The notes below the pieces were generated by a model. It did not search any database and was not told the origin of the DNA. It saw only the letters and a program-made list of their open reading frames with translations. The translations under genes were made by a program, and so were the position numbers. A DNA stretch of 64,000 nt, from the NCBI RefSeq assembly GCF_000686705.1, contig NZ_JMLJ01000014.1, positions 1 through 64,000 of the forward strand, written 5' to 3'. Shown here in pieces: positions 54,792 through 63,078 of this stretch. Each line of letters begins with the position of its first letter. The stretch's first letter is position 1. The stretch is from Clostridium hydrogeniformans DSM 21757 (lineage in GTDB: Bacteria; Bacillota; Clostridia; Clostridiales; Clostridiaceae).

Positions 54792-54959
54792 ATTATATTA
54801 GTAAGCTATAACTTAACTCGTTATGTTATTAAATTGCTAGAAAAATTTACAATTTCACCAACTTCCTTAAAGGGGATTATTTAAGAAAATAAATAGTTCA
54901 TATATTATATTTAGAGATTTAGAATTAGAGTATAGGTGTGATATAGAAGCATTATAGCA
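54792..54959. other. AT-rich intergenic stretch
   Basis: No open frame or recognisable signal on either strand; together with the promoter and inverted repeat to its left it makes up the 370-base gap between the secreted protein and the DUF1294 gene. Confidence 0.4.
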
Positions 54960-54989
54960 AAATACTAATTTATAAATAAATTAGTATTT
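54960..54989 (-). terminator. Hairpin downstream of DUF1294 gene
   Basis: A perfect 14-base inverted repeat (54960-54973 with 54976-54989) with a 2-base centre lies about 55 bases after the stop codon on the minus strand. The stem is AT-rich. Confidence 0.5.
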
Positions 54990-55042
54990 CATAATAGATA
55001 GATATATTCCTATAATGTATAAATTATAAAAGCATAATTTAT

Positions 55043-55312
55043 TTAAACAAACTTATAATAATAAATAATTATGCTCAGTTGAATTAATATTATAAAAGGT
55101 ATACCTAAGGTGAATTTTAAGTGTTTAGTTTTATGTCTAAATATATACATTCCTAATATAGACCCTATACTTCCGCCTAAAGCTCCAATAAGTATTAAAG
55201 TACTTTCTTTAGTTCTCCACTGATGTTTTTTTGCTTTTATCTTATCTAAATACATAGATAAAAATCCAATAATATTTATAAATACTAGATAATATAAAAA
55301 TAAATTTTTCAA
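55043..55312 (-). CDS. DUF1294 membrane protein
   Basis: A protein of about 89 residues with three hydrophobic segments and the DUF1294 pattern: NIIGFLSMYLDKIKAKKHQWRTKES then LIGALGGSIGSILGMYIFRHKTKH. The function of this family is unknown. An upstream TTG at 55327 overlaps the GGAGGTG ribosome binding site, so TTG 55312, about seven bases after it, is the likely start. It stands alone on the minus strand. Confidence 0.8.
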   Translation of the reverse strand: MKNLFLYYLVFINIIGFLSMYLDKIKAKKHQWRTKESTLILIGALGGSIGSILGMYIFRHKTKHLKFTLGIPFIILIQLSIIIYYYKFV

Positions 55313-55591
55313 TAATTGCACCTCCAAATAGAATAGTTTTACATAAGGATAAAGATAAGAAGACGATTATATAAAAATACTTATCTTTATTAAAATTATA
55401 AATTAAAATTAGTGATTAAACAATTTTAGTCCTTAAACACAGAGATTTAATACATAAAGATGTAACAATCATATTGTTGATGGCATTAATGGATAGTATT
55501 ATTGTAATATATATAAGAAGCGTATTAATTATTGCATGGATATAGGAGAAAGAATATAATATAAGAAGTTACTTAAGTAAGGAGATTTTAT

Positions 55592-56404
55592 ATGGAAAAT
55601 AAACTTATAAAAGAAGAATTTCTAAAGAAGTATCCTTCTATAGAAGAAGAGATAATTAAGAATAATATAGAATGGAATGTTTTAAAAGATATATATGATG
55701 ACTTTAATATTTACAAAGGAACCTATGAAACTCAAGCAGATTTTATTTCAAATATATTAAGAACTCATAATAAGATACATACAGTTAAATCTAGGGTTAA
55801 AGATACAGAGAGGTTAATTGAGAAGGTAATTAGAAAGACTGAGGATAGAAAGTTAAAATACGGAGAAGACTTTCAATTTTCTATAGATAATTATAAAGAA
55901 GAAATTAATGATCTTATAGGTATAAGGGCAATACATATTTTTAAACAAGATTGGGAAGATATACATAAGTTTATATTAGATACATGGAAAGTTATTGAGA
56001 TAACTGCAAATATTAGAGATGGTGATGATAGAAAAGGTTTTGAGGATCTTGGAATAGAAATAAAATCTAGAAAATCAGGGTATAGATCTGTACACTATTT
56101 AATAGAATTTTATCCAACAAGTCAAAAGGTTATAGCAGAGGTTCAAGTAAGAACCATATTTGAGGAAGGCTATGGGGAAATTGATCATCAGCTAAGATAT
56201 AGTCACAATGAAATACCAAAGGTATTAGCTGAGAATTTACTTCTTTTTAATAGGATCGCAGGAAGTGCTGATGAGATAGCATCATTTATAAATTTACTAA
56301 ACAAAGATTTAGGAGAGATGGAGAGAAAGTATAATAAAGAAATAGAGGCTAAGGATAAGGAAATAAATAGATTAAAAAGTGAAATAGAGAAAAATTGTCC
56401 TTAA
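55592..56404 (+). CDS. Small alarmone synthetase-like RelA/SpoT domain protein
   Basis: A 270-residue protein with a (p)ppGpp synthetase domain: the segments NDLIGIRAIHIFKQDWED, SRKSGYRSVHYLIEF and EVQVRTIFEEGYGEIDHQLRY match the ATP/GDP-binding core of RelA/SpoT. It has no HD hydrolase domain and no TGS or ACT regulatory domains, so it belongs with single-domain synthetases, though at 270 residues it is longer than YjbM or YwaC; the C-terminus is a coiled coil (about 225-268). TAAGGAG precedes the ATG. The exact product, ppGpp or a related nucleotide, is not readable. Confidence 0.85.
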   Translation: MENKLIKEEFLKKYPSIEEEIIKNNIEWNVLKDIYDDFNIYKGTYETQADFISNILRTHNKIHTVKSRVKDTERLIEKVIRKTEDRKLKYGEDFQFSIDNYKEEINDLIGIRAIHIFKQDWEDIHKFILDTWKVIEITANIRDGDDRKGFEDLGIEIKSRKSGYRSVHYLIEFYPTSQKVIAEVQVRTIFEEGYGEIDHQLRYSHNEIPKVLAENLLLFNRIAGSADEIASFINLLNKDLGEMERKYNKEIEAKDKEINRLKSEIEKNCP

Positions 56405-56415
56405 AAAGTAGGTAA

Positions 56416-56462
56416 TAAAGGATTTATCACTAAATGTTTCTTATATAGTGATAAATCCTTTA
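56416..56462 (+). terminator. Terminator after the RelA/SpoT-domain gene
   Basis: A perfect 17-base inverted repeat (56416-56432 with 56446-56462) lies about 12 bases after the stop. No long T tract follows. Confidence 0.65.
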
Positions 56463-56529
56463 AGTTTGCACTTTTATTAATAGAATATAGTATTTCTAGA
56501 ATATTATACTTATTAAAAGAGTTTATTAT

Positions 56530-56569
56530 CTCCTTATTATTTAAAGAAAATATTTAGAATAATAAGGAG
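56530..56569 (-). terminator. Inverted repeat downstream of brnQ
   Basis: A perfect 12-base inverted repeat (56530-56541 with 56558-56569, 16-base loop) about 50 bases after the brnQ stop on the minus strand; probably the brnQ terminator, or a shared structure between the converging genes. Confidence 0.45.
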
Positions 56570-56617
56570 GCGTTAAGTTCAATTATCTTAATAGTTATAA
56601 TCTCCAAGTATTATGTT

Positions 56618-57952
56618 TTATTTTACAATATCCTTTGATAGTGCTTTTCTTAAAGAGTATTCTTTTATAAATCCATATAGGAATCCAAGTAATATTCCTA
56701 AAAGTGATGGAAGAATCCAAGGTAACCCTTTAGAGGCAAAAGGCATATAGTCTAAAAATCCTATTTTAGCTCCTAAATGATTTATGGCATCCAATATACT
56801 AAAGCATCCAGTAAATATCATAGTGAATAAATAAACAGATTTATAACCTTTAAATATGTTATGGGTAAAGGCAAGAGTTATCAGAATAATAGCCATAGGA
56901 TATATAGCATTTAATATAGGCACTGAAATTTGAAGAATTTTAGTTAAACCTATATTTGCAGATACCATACTAGATACTGATAATATTGCAACAAAGTTTT
57001 TATAGCTTATTCTAGGAATTAAGGTATTAAAATATTTACTACAAGAGGTTATAAGTCCAACAGAAGTAGTTAAGCAAGCTAAAGAGAAGATTATTCCAAG
57101 GATCACAATTCCACTATCATTAAATAAATAATAAACTACTTTTGTTAAGGTAATTGCTCCATTTTCAGCCATACCAAACCTTGTGGTAGAAGAGGCCCCT
57201 ATATAAGAAAGCATCCCATATATTATGGTTAAAAATATTCCGGCTAAAAGACCAGCTTTTATTGTATTAGATACTAAGGCTTTTTCAGAATTAAGTCCTT
57301 TTTCCCTTAAAACTAAGGTTATAACTATTCCAAAATTAAGAGCAGCTATGGCATCCATAGTAAGATAGCCATCTAAAAATCCTTTTAGTATAGGAGATTC
57401 AGCATAGGATAATGATGGGGGGCTAAAACTTCCTATAGGCTTTACTAAACTGCCAAGGAATATAACTCCTATAAGAACTAGTATGGTTGGAGTTAAAAAC
57501 TTACCGAAACGATCTACTAGTTTACTAGGATTTATACTAAGCCAATAGGCAATGGCAAAGTAAACTAAGGTATATAAAAAAAGTGGTAAAAAACTTCCAC
57601 TTAAGGTTTTAGGTAAAAAAGGACTTACCCCCATTTCAAAGGCTAGACTTCCAGCACGTGGTATACCTAGAAGTGGTCCTATGGATAAATAAATCAATAT
57701 AGTAAATATTAAAGCAAAGGTTTTATTAACACGACTTGCTAAGGTTTGAAGATCACCAGCCTTTGCAACAGTTGCAACAGCCATTATAGGTAAACCAACG
57801 GCAGAGATTAAAAAGCCTATTAAAGATAATATCATATTATCTCCGGAAAGTTGTCCAAGAAGAGGCGGGAAAATTAGGTTTCCTGCTCCAAAAAACATTG
57901 AAAATAGCATTAAGCTTACTAAAAGTAAATTCTTTTTTGATAAAGTATTCAT
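56618..57952 (-). CDS. brnQ: Branched-chain amino acid transport protein BrnQ
   Basis: A sodium-coupled importer of isoleucine, leucine and valine (LIVCS family), 444 residues with about 12 membrane helices. The N-terminal block SMFFGAGNLIFPPLLGQLSG is the family signature. A longer in-frame start exists, but ATG 57952 directly follows TTGGAGGAATTAATT and is the real one. An isoleucine T-box and a strong promoter lie upstream, so expression should rise when charged tRNA-Ile is scarce. Confidence 0.94.
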   Translation of the reverse strand: MNTLSKKNLLLVSLMLFSMFFGAGNLIFPPLLGQLSGDNMILSLIGFLISAVGLPIMAVATVAKAGDLQTLASRVNKTFALIFTILIYLSIGPLLGIPRAGSLAFEMGVSPFLPKTLSGSFLPLFLYTLVYFAIAYWLSINPSKLVDRFGKFLTPTILVLIGVIFLGSLVKPIGSFSPPSLSYAESPILKGFLDGYLTMDAIAALNFGIVITLVLREKGLNSEKALVSNTIKAGLLAGIFLTIIYGMLSYIGASSTTRFGMAENGAITLTKVVYYLFNDSGIVILGIIFSLACLTTSVGLITSCSKYFNTLIPRISYKNFVAILSVSSMVSANIGLTKILQISVPILNAIYPMAIILITLAFTHNIFKGYKSVYLFTMIFTGCFSILDAINHLGAKIGFLDYMPFASKGLPWILPSLLGILLGFLYGFIKEYSLRKALSKDIVK

Positions 57953-58031
57953 AATTAATTCCTCCAAATAAATTATTGATGTGTAGTGTATATAAAATAT
58001 TAATATCAATGTCTATGTCACCATCCACCAT
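57837..58031 (-). CDS. Possible Ile-rich leader ORF overlapping brnQ start
   Basis: Between the T-box terminator and brnQ a strong AGGAGGTGG site precedes an ATG at 58031. Its frame (MVDGDIDIDINILYTLHI) has five isoleucines in its first 18 codons and runs into brnQ in another frame, ending at 57837. It may be a leader peptide or a chance frame. The spacing from AGGAGG to ATG is short (4 bases). Confidence 0.3.
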   Translation of the reverse strand: MVDGDIDIDINILYTLHINNLFGGINYEYFIKKEFTFSKLNAIFNVFWSRKPNFPASSWTTFRR

Positions 58032-58055
58032 ACCACCTCCTATAATTTTAAAAAT

Positions 58056-58330
58056 AAAAAAAGCCCGTCCCAAAAAGGGACGAGGCTTACTCGCGTTACC
58101 ACCCTAATTCTATAAATTCAGTAAAAATAACTAAACTTATAGCACTTAAATTAAAGGTACCTATGATACCCCTTCCTTTTAATGGTGGAATCCATCAAAT
58201 CTTACTAAGTTTCAGATTTGCTTCTCAGAGATGATTTTCAGCTATATACTGCACATTGACTTTCACCAAATGTCAACTCTCTTTGGAACAGATATTATAA
58301 CCTACTGCTTCTCTTCACTGAATTTATAAT
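58056..58330 (-). promoter_or_regulatory. T-box riboswitch (isoleucine specifier) of brnQ
   Basis: On the minus strand the leader has the AGAGAG and GGTGAAAG stem I landmarks, the specifier loop GAAAATCATCTCTGAG with ATC at 58235-58233 (Ile codon), and the T-box AGGGTGGTAACGCGAG (58105-58090) that pairs with the uncharged tRNA NCCA end. The terminator GCCTCGTCCC / GGGACGGGC with a T tract ends at 58056. Uncharged tRNA-Ile should favour antitermination and brnQ expression. Confidence 0.92.
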
Positions 58331-58342
58331 ATGTTTTTTATA

Positions 58343-58371
58343 TTTATACCACAATATTCTTATAGTGTCAA
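58343..58371 (-). promoter_or_regulatory. Sigma-A promoter of the brnQ T-box leader
   Basis: A perfect TTGACA (58371-58366), exactly 17 bases, then TATAAA (58348-58343) on the minus strand, immediately upstream of the T-box leader. Confidence 0.85.
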
Positions 58372-58380
58372 ATAAATCAT

Positions 58381-58955
58381 TATAAAAATAATAAATTTAA
58401 TTAAATACACTTTGGTTTTTAGTTTATTTTAAATCACTATGAAAGAAATAAAAGATATACTAGCAATAAGCTAAGGGGGGATAAATTTATAATTATAAAA
58501 ATAAGAAATTTTCATAATTATATAATAAATTATTGTAAATAACATATTAAGTATCTATAATATTCTTAATAAGTAAGTTAAATTAATGGGATGGTATATT
58601 TAAATACTAAAAAACACAATATTTTTATTTAAAACTTTAAAGAGTGTATATAATTTTAATGTAAGTTTTTAATTTGTTTATTGAAAATATCTTTGATTTA
58701 TCTTACTTTAGGAAGGAATATGTATAATTTAATTTTAAACCTAAATCATTATATAAAATAAGTCTTTAATTAAAAACCCTATAATTGACTTTAATATGTA
58801 CAAGTAATTAACCTAAGGTTTTAATAGATAGTTTCGAAAATATCTATTAACAAGAAGTATTCTTAAAATTTATAATTGTATTGAAAATAAACAATTATGG
58901 TAGATTAAGTTTAAATTTATAAAATCGTATTTTTACTTAGGATGGGAGGATTAAA
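58381..58955. other. Long AT-rich gap between brnQ leader and GNAT gene
   Basis: About 575 bases with no credible open frame on either strand. One GGGGGG run at about 58475 resembles a ribosome binding site, but no start codon follows at proper distance. It should contain the promoter of the downstream GNAT gene. Confidence 0.4.
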
Positions 58956-59429
58956 ATGGTTATAAGAGAAATTAGAGAAGAGGATAATAAGTCTATAGAG
59001 AGGGTAATAAGACAGTGCTTAACGGAGTTTGGGGCAAATAGAGAAGGCTTTGCCTGGGCAGATCCTGAACTTTCAACTTTATCTAATGCTTACAGTAAAG
59101 AGAGTACCAAGTATTGGGTGGTTGAAAATGAGGGGGATATACTAGGAGGATGTGGAATAGCTCCAGTTAAAGAACTTAAAGGAACCTGTGAGCTTCAAAA
59201 GATGTATTTACTACCAGAGGCTAGAGCATTAGGTGTAGGGCAAAAGCTTATGGACCTATCCTTAGATTTTGCAAAAGAACACTATGAGTTATGTTATTTA
59301 GAAACATTAAAATCTATGGTATCAGCAAATAAGTTTTATAAAAAAAATGGCTTCAAAGAACTTGAGGAGCCACTTTTGAAAACAGAGCATTTTTCTTGTG
59401 ATGCATGGTATGTAAAAAAGTTAATATAG
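58956..59429 (+). CDS. GNAT family N-acetyltransferase
   Basis: A 157-residue acetyltransferase with the acetyl-CoA loop LPEARALGVGQKLMDLSL (about residues 90-107, R/Q-x-x-G-x-G/A), the strand motif GGCGIAPVKEL before it, and a C-terminal ANKFYKKNGFKEL. The substrate is unknown; resemblance is to small cytoplasmic GNATs annotated as MarR-associated or generic acetyltransferases. GGGAGGA precedes the ATG. It is monocistronic with a hairpin terminator. Confidence 0.85.
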   Translation: MVIREIREEDNKSIERVIRQCLTEFGANREGFAWADPELSTLSNAYSKESTKYWVVENEGDILGGCGIAPVKELKGTCELQKMYLLPEARALGVGQKLMDLSLDFAKEHYELCYLETLKSMVSANKFYKKNGFKELEEPLLKTEHFSCDAWYVKKLI

Positions 59430-59438
59430 AACTATGGT

Positions 59439-59475
59439 AGTAACTACACATAAAAATATTTTCTGTGTAGTTACT
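59439..59475 (+). terminator. Terminator after GNAT gene
   Basis: GTAACTACACA pairs perfectly with TGTGTAGTTAC (plus one outer pair) around a T-rich loop, 10 bases after the stop. No T tract follows, so termination may be weak. Confidence 0.6.
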
Positions 59476-59673
59476 TAAGCTTAGGAATACTAAGAAGTTA
59501 TTAAATAAGATATATACATAAAGAGAAAGTTTTATAAGTATAACCCTAAAGCTACTAAATAGCTATAAAAAATTTAGTAAGAATGACTTAGAATAAAGAT
59601 CTATTTATTGTATCTATTTAAATAGACACAATAGCCTAGGGGATATAACCTATGGAAGAGGGGAATAAAAAAA

Positions 59674-61680
59674 ATGAAAATGAAGAAAGAAAAAAGTATA
59701 AAAAAGGAAATCATATTACTTCTTGCCTTAACCTCTATAATTCCAATATTAATAGTTGCAGGGGTTAACTTCTATGTCCTTAATAATACCTTAAGAAATG
59801 ATTTAGATATTATAAATCAAAATGGTTTAGGAATAGTTAAGGAAGCTTTGAGTTCAAATAATAAGAATAGTACTTCGGATATAAATTATATATCTATAGA
59901 TGCTAATCTTTCAGGACTTATAGAGAATAAAAATAATGAGGCTATTTGGCTTGAGAAAAACTTAAATACATATATAAAAACCAACGATGATGTGCTATTT
60001 ACTGCCATGGCAACTAGTTATGGAAATATTATTACAGCACCAAAGACTGAGTTTTCTAAGGATTTTGATCCTAGGACTAGGAAATGGTATGAGGAAGCAA
60101 TGAAGAATGAAAATAAAGTAATTATATCAGAACCCTACAAAGATATAAGTACAGGTGAAATGGTCATAACCTATTCAAAAGCTGTAAAGAATGATAAGAA
60201 TCAATTTATAGGGGTTATGGCTCTAGATAAAAAGCTTAATAGAATTTCAGAGGTTGTAAATAATATAAAGTTTGGAAATAACACTTTTGCAGTGGTTTTA
60301 AGTAAAGAGGGAAGTATTGTGGCTCATAAAGATAGTAGTCTAATTGGTAAAAATAAAAAGGATGAGCCATGGATAGAAGAAGTTTTAGATATTAAGGATA
60401 ATGAGAATAAAGACATCAAAATTAAAGATGAGAATTACTTTGTGTACAAGGATTTTGATAAAGAAACAGGATTAATTATGGTAACTTTTATGCCTAAAAA
60501 TGAAATTATTAAAGTAGTTTTAAAGGGTATGGATGTATCTATAATTATGTTTATACTAATTATAGTATGTGTAGCTGTATCCTCTAAGATATTCACAAAA
60601 AGGTTAACAAAGCCTATTAATGAAGTAGTAGGTATACTGAATAAAATTAAAAATGGTAATTTTAGAGAAAAGGCTCAGATAAAAGATTATTATAACAAAG
60701 AGATAAATGCTATTGTTAAGGCTGTAAATTCCTTAATAGATGATATGACAGACTTATTAAAAGGGGTTAAAGATGCAGCAGATAGGGTTAATAATGGAGC
60801 AGATGTATTATTTAATATAGTAAGTCAATCAAGTCAGGTTGGAGAAGAGGTAGCAAGGTCAATAGAACAAATATCTGAGGGGGCAACAACTCAAGCAACA
60901 GAGCTTGAATATAGTGTAGGAGTTGTAAATAACTTAGAAGAATTCATTGATAATTCTTTAAGAAGTGCTAAAACCATGGATAGTCTTTCGAGCGAAGTCA
61001 AAAACTCCTCTAAGGAAGGATTACTCTCTATAAAAGAGCTTAGTGAAAAATATGAAAATAATAAAAAAGCAAGTGAATATATATCCTCAAAGGTTGATAT
61101 ACTATCCAGTAAATCAGAGGAGATAGGTAAAATAGTAGATGTAATTAAATCCATAACTGAACAAACAAGCCTCTTAGCATTAAATGCTAGTATAGAAGCT
61201 GCAAGGGCTGGAGAAGCAGGAAGAGGATTTTCTGTAGTAGCTGATGAAGTTAGAAAATTGGCAGAGCAATCATCAGAATCAGCTAAAGAAATAAATACTG
61301 TCATTGAAGAGATAAAAGAAAGTATAGATGAACTATATAAGGAAACTAAAAATACAGAAATACTAAATAAAGAGACTAGTGAGAAATTAGAAATAACAAA
61401 GGTGAAATTTAAAATTATTGATGATAGTATTAAAAACTTAGAGGGGAATATTGAGGAGGTAACTCTTTCCCTAGATAAGATAAACAAGAGCAAAAATACA
61501 GTTGTTACAAAAATTTCAGAAGTAGCAGCGGTATCACAAGAAACTGCTGCTACTACAGAAGAAGTAAGTGCAGCATCAGAAGAACAGTCTTCTGGACTTC
61601 AGGAAATGACTGGGGAAGCTGAAATACTAAAGGAACACTCAAGTAATTTAAACATATTAGTTGAAAAGTTTGAAATATAA
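59674..61680 (+). CDS. Methyl-accepting chemotaxis protein with Cache sensor domain
   Basis: A 668-residue transmembrane receptor. It has a first helix at about 14-34, an extracellular double Cache-type sensor (about 40-285, with [18 protein letters not shown] and [10 protein letters not shown]), a second helix at about 288-308, a HAMP linker to about 360 and a long helical signalling domain with the conserved tip [34 protein letters not shown] is typical of dCache_1, which binds amino acids or related small molecules. GAGGGGAA precedes the ATG. No chemotaxis kinase is near. Confidence 0.9.
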   Translation: MKMKKEKSIKKEIILLLALTSIIPILIVAGVNFYVLNNTLRNDLDIINQNGLGIVKEALSSNNKNSTSDINYISIDANLSGLIENKNNEAIWLEKNLNTYIKTNDDVLFTAMATSYGNIITAPKTEFSKDFDPRTRKWYEEAMKNENKVIISEPYKDISTGEMVITYSKAVKNDKNQFIGVMALDKKLNRISEVVNNIKFGNNTFAVVLSKEGSIVAHKDSSLIGKNKKDEPWIEEVLDIKDNENKDIKIKDENYFVYKDFDKETGLIMVTFMPKNEIIKVVLKGMDVSIIMFILIIVCVAVSSKIFTKRLTKPINEVVGILNKIKNGNFREKAQIKDYYNKEINAIVKAVNSLIDDMTDLLKGVKDAADRVNNGADVLFNIVSQSSQVGEEVARSIEQISEGATTQATELEYSVGVVNNLEEFIDNSLRSAKTMDSLSSEVKNSSKEGLLSIKELSEKYENNKKASEYISSKVDILSSKSEEIGKIVDVIKSITEQTSLLALNASIEAARAGEAGRGFSVVADEVRKLAEQSSESAKEINTVIEEIKESIDELYKETKNTEILNKETSEKLEITKVKFKIIDDSIKNLEGNIEEVTLSLDKINKSKNTVVTKISEVAAVSQETAATTEEVSAASEEQSSGLQEMTGEAEILKEHSSNLNILVEKFEI

Positions 61681-61688
61681 ATTAAAAC

Positions 61689-61725
61689 AAGAGGATAGAA
61701 TTTTATTTTAAAATTCTATCCTCTT
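61689..61725 (+). terminator. Terminator after chemotaxis receptor
   Basis: A perfect 17-base inverted repeat (61689-61705 with 61709-61725) with a 3-base loop lies 9 bases after the stop. Confidence 0.7.
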
Positions 61726-61953
61726 ATATATTGTTTAAAAGCTTTTGGGTTTTTATATGTAAGCTAAATGAATAATCATATTTAATTCCTGTTTATTTAA
61801 TGAGATATTTATAAAAGAATAAATATAGGCTCTTATTTTATAAGAGAAAATACATTTAGAAAAGAGGTAGTTAATGTTATTTGTAATTCAGTAATATAAA
61901 TAAGGTTAACTACAGAAACTAATATTAAAACTTTATGGTTAGGAGGTATAAGG

Positions 61954-62730
61954 TTGAATAGTTATATAGTAAGTTATCCATATAATTTTCAAATTTTAGA
62001 TGAGAAAAATCCTAATAAGGATAATATTGATTTTGAAAAGATGATCAATGAATATAATAATTTTATAAATATTTTAATAAACCAACAAGTTAACCTTAAA
62101 TTTATAAATTTTTCAAAAAGCAAAAGTCAAGTTTTTACAAGGGATATAGGATTTTTTATAGGTGGGATACTCTTTGTAAGTAATTTAAAAGATGAAAATA
62201 GAAAGGATGAAATAAATCCTCTTTTAAAGTTTATAGAAGAACATAAAATACAATATTATACTATGAAAAATAACATTGAAGGAGGGGATGTTATTCTTTA
62301 CGATAATTATATATTTATTGGATTAAGCGACAGAACCTCTAAGGAAGGAATAGAGGAGGTGCAGAAAGTTTTAATAGAAAAGAATATAGATATGAAAGTA
62401 ATTCCTATAAATTTTAATAAGGAAAAACTACATTTAGATTGTGTATTTAATGTTTTAAGGGAGGGAGAAGGAGTAACATCAGATTACGTATATGATAATC
62501 ATATATTAAATAGATATGTAAAAAAGCTTTATAAAATAGGAAAACCTTTAAGCGATAAACTAGCCACTAATTTTGTAAAGCTTAAAGATGGTACGATAGT
62601 AACTGGAGTTTTAGAAATGGCAGAGTTTTTAGAAGGCAAGGGTTATAGAACTATATATTGTCCTTATGAGGAAATTGAAAAGGCAGGAGGAAGTTTGGGG
62701 TGCAGCACTCTTCCAATAGGAGAGATATAA
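61954..62730 (+). CDS. Amidinotransferase-fold hydrolase (DDAH/arginine deiminase-like)
   Basis: A 258-residue protein of the guanidine-group-modifying superfamily, closest in size and layout to dimethylarginine dimethylaminohydrolases. Expected catalytic residues are seen: D64 (FTRDIGFF), E109-G-G-D112, H160 (KLHLDCVF) and the C-terminal nucleophile C250 (SLGCSTLPI). The substrate, dimethylarginine or another guanidino compound, cannot be read. It starts at TTG 61954 after AGGAGGTATAAGG. No arginine-catabolism neighbours are visible. Confidence 0.85.
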   Translation: MNSYIVSYPYNFQILDEKNPNKDNIDFEKMINEYNNFINILINQQVNLKFINFSKSKSQVFTRDIGFFIGGILFVSNLKDENRKDEINPLLKFIEEHKIQYYTMKNNIEGGDVILYDNYIFIGLSDRTSKEGIEEVQKVLIEKNIDMKVIPINFNKEKLHLDCVFNVLREGEGVTSDYVYDNHILNRYVKKLYKIGKPLSDKLATNFVKLKDGTIVTGVLEMAEFLEGKGYRTIYCPYEEIEKAGGSLGCSTLPIGEI

Positions 62731-63078
62731 ATATTTACAAAAAATAGAAGAGTTATTCATAGAGGAAAACCTATAGGGATTAGAGTTTAATGTAAGGATT
62801 ATAAATACCATGCTATATGAAAAGTGAATTTATATATAGTGAAGTTTCTAGATAAGTTCATTTTTCATATAGGGATTTAAGAATAAATTTTAACCTATTC
62901 ATTAAATATTTATTGATTTATATTGATTCCTCAAGAGGTATAAATTAAATTTTCAACTTAAAACCTTATACTGATCTATAGAAAAGCTAAAACCTATAGA
63001 TTAATTCAATATTACTTGAGGTTTAAGAAGGGAAAGAATATTATATAATGGATTTTTACATAGACTTAGGGGGTTAAT
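62731..63078. other. Intergenic region with a 21-bp inverted repeat
   Basis: A 348-base AT-rich gap. It holds an imperfect inverted repeat (62813-62833 with 62852-62872, two G-T pairs, 18-base loop) that may terminate the upstream gene, and repeated CTATAG hexamers near 62990. No open frame or known riboswitch was recognised. The ribosome binding site GGGGG of the next gene lies at its end. Confidence 0.5.

Noticed and set aside
58475-58500. GGGGGG run as a ribosome binding site of a small gene
   Set aside because: No start codon at proper distance and no open frame follows.
53041-58620. Shared AAATACACTTT motif near 53083 and 58400 as a repeat family
   Set aside because: Only 11 AT-rich bases match and the surroundings differ; chance is likely.
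60891-61493. 200-residue antisense frame inside the chemotaxis receptor
   Set aside because: Its Ser/Leu-rich composition is the mirror of the receptor's helical signalling domain; no start signal.
61954-62730. Arginine deiminase (arcA) as name for the amidinotransferase-fold protein
   Set aside because: The protein is about 258 residues, much shorter than the roughly 400-residue arginine deiminases, and no arc genes are nearby.
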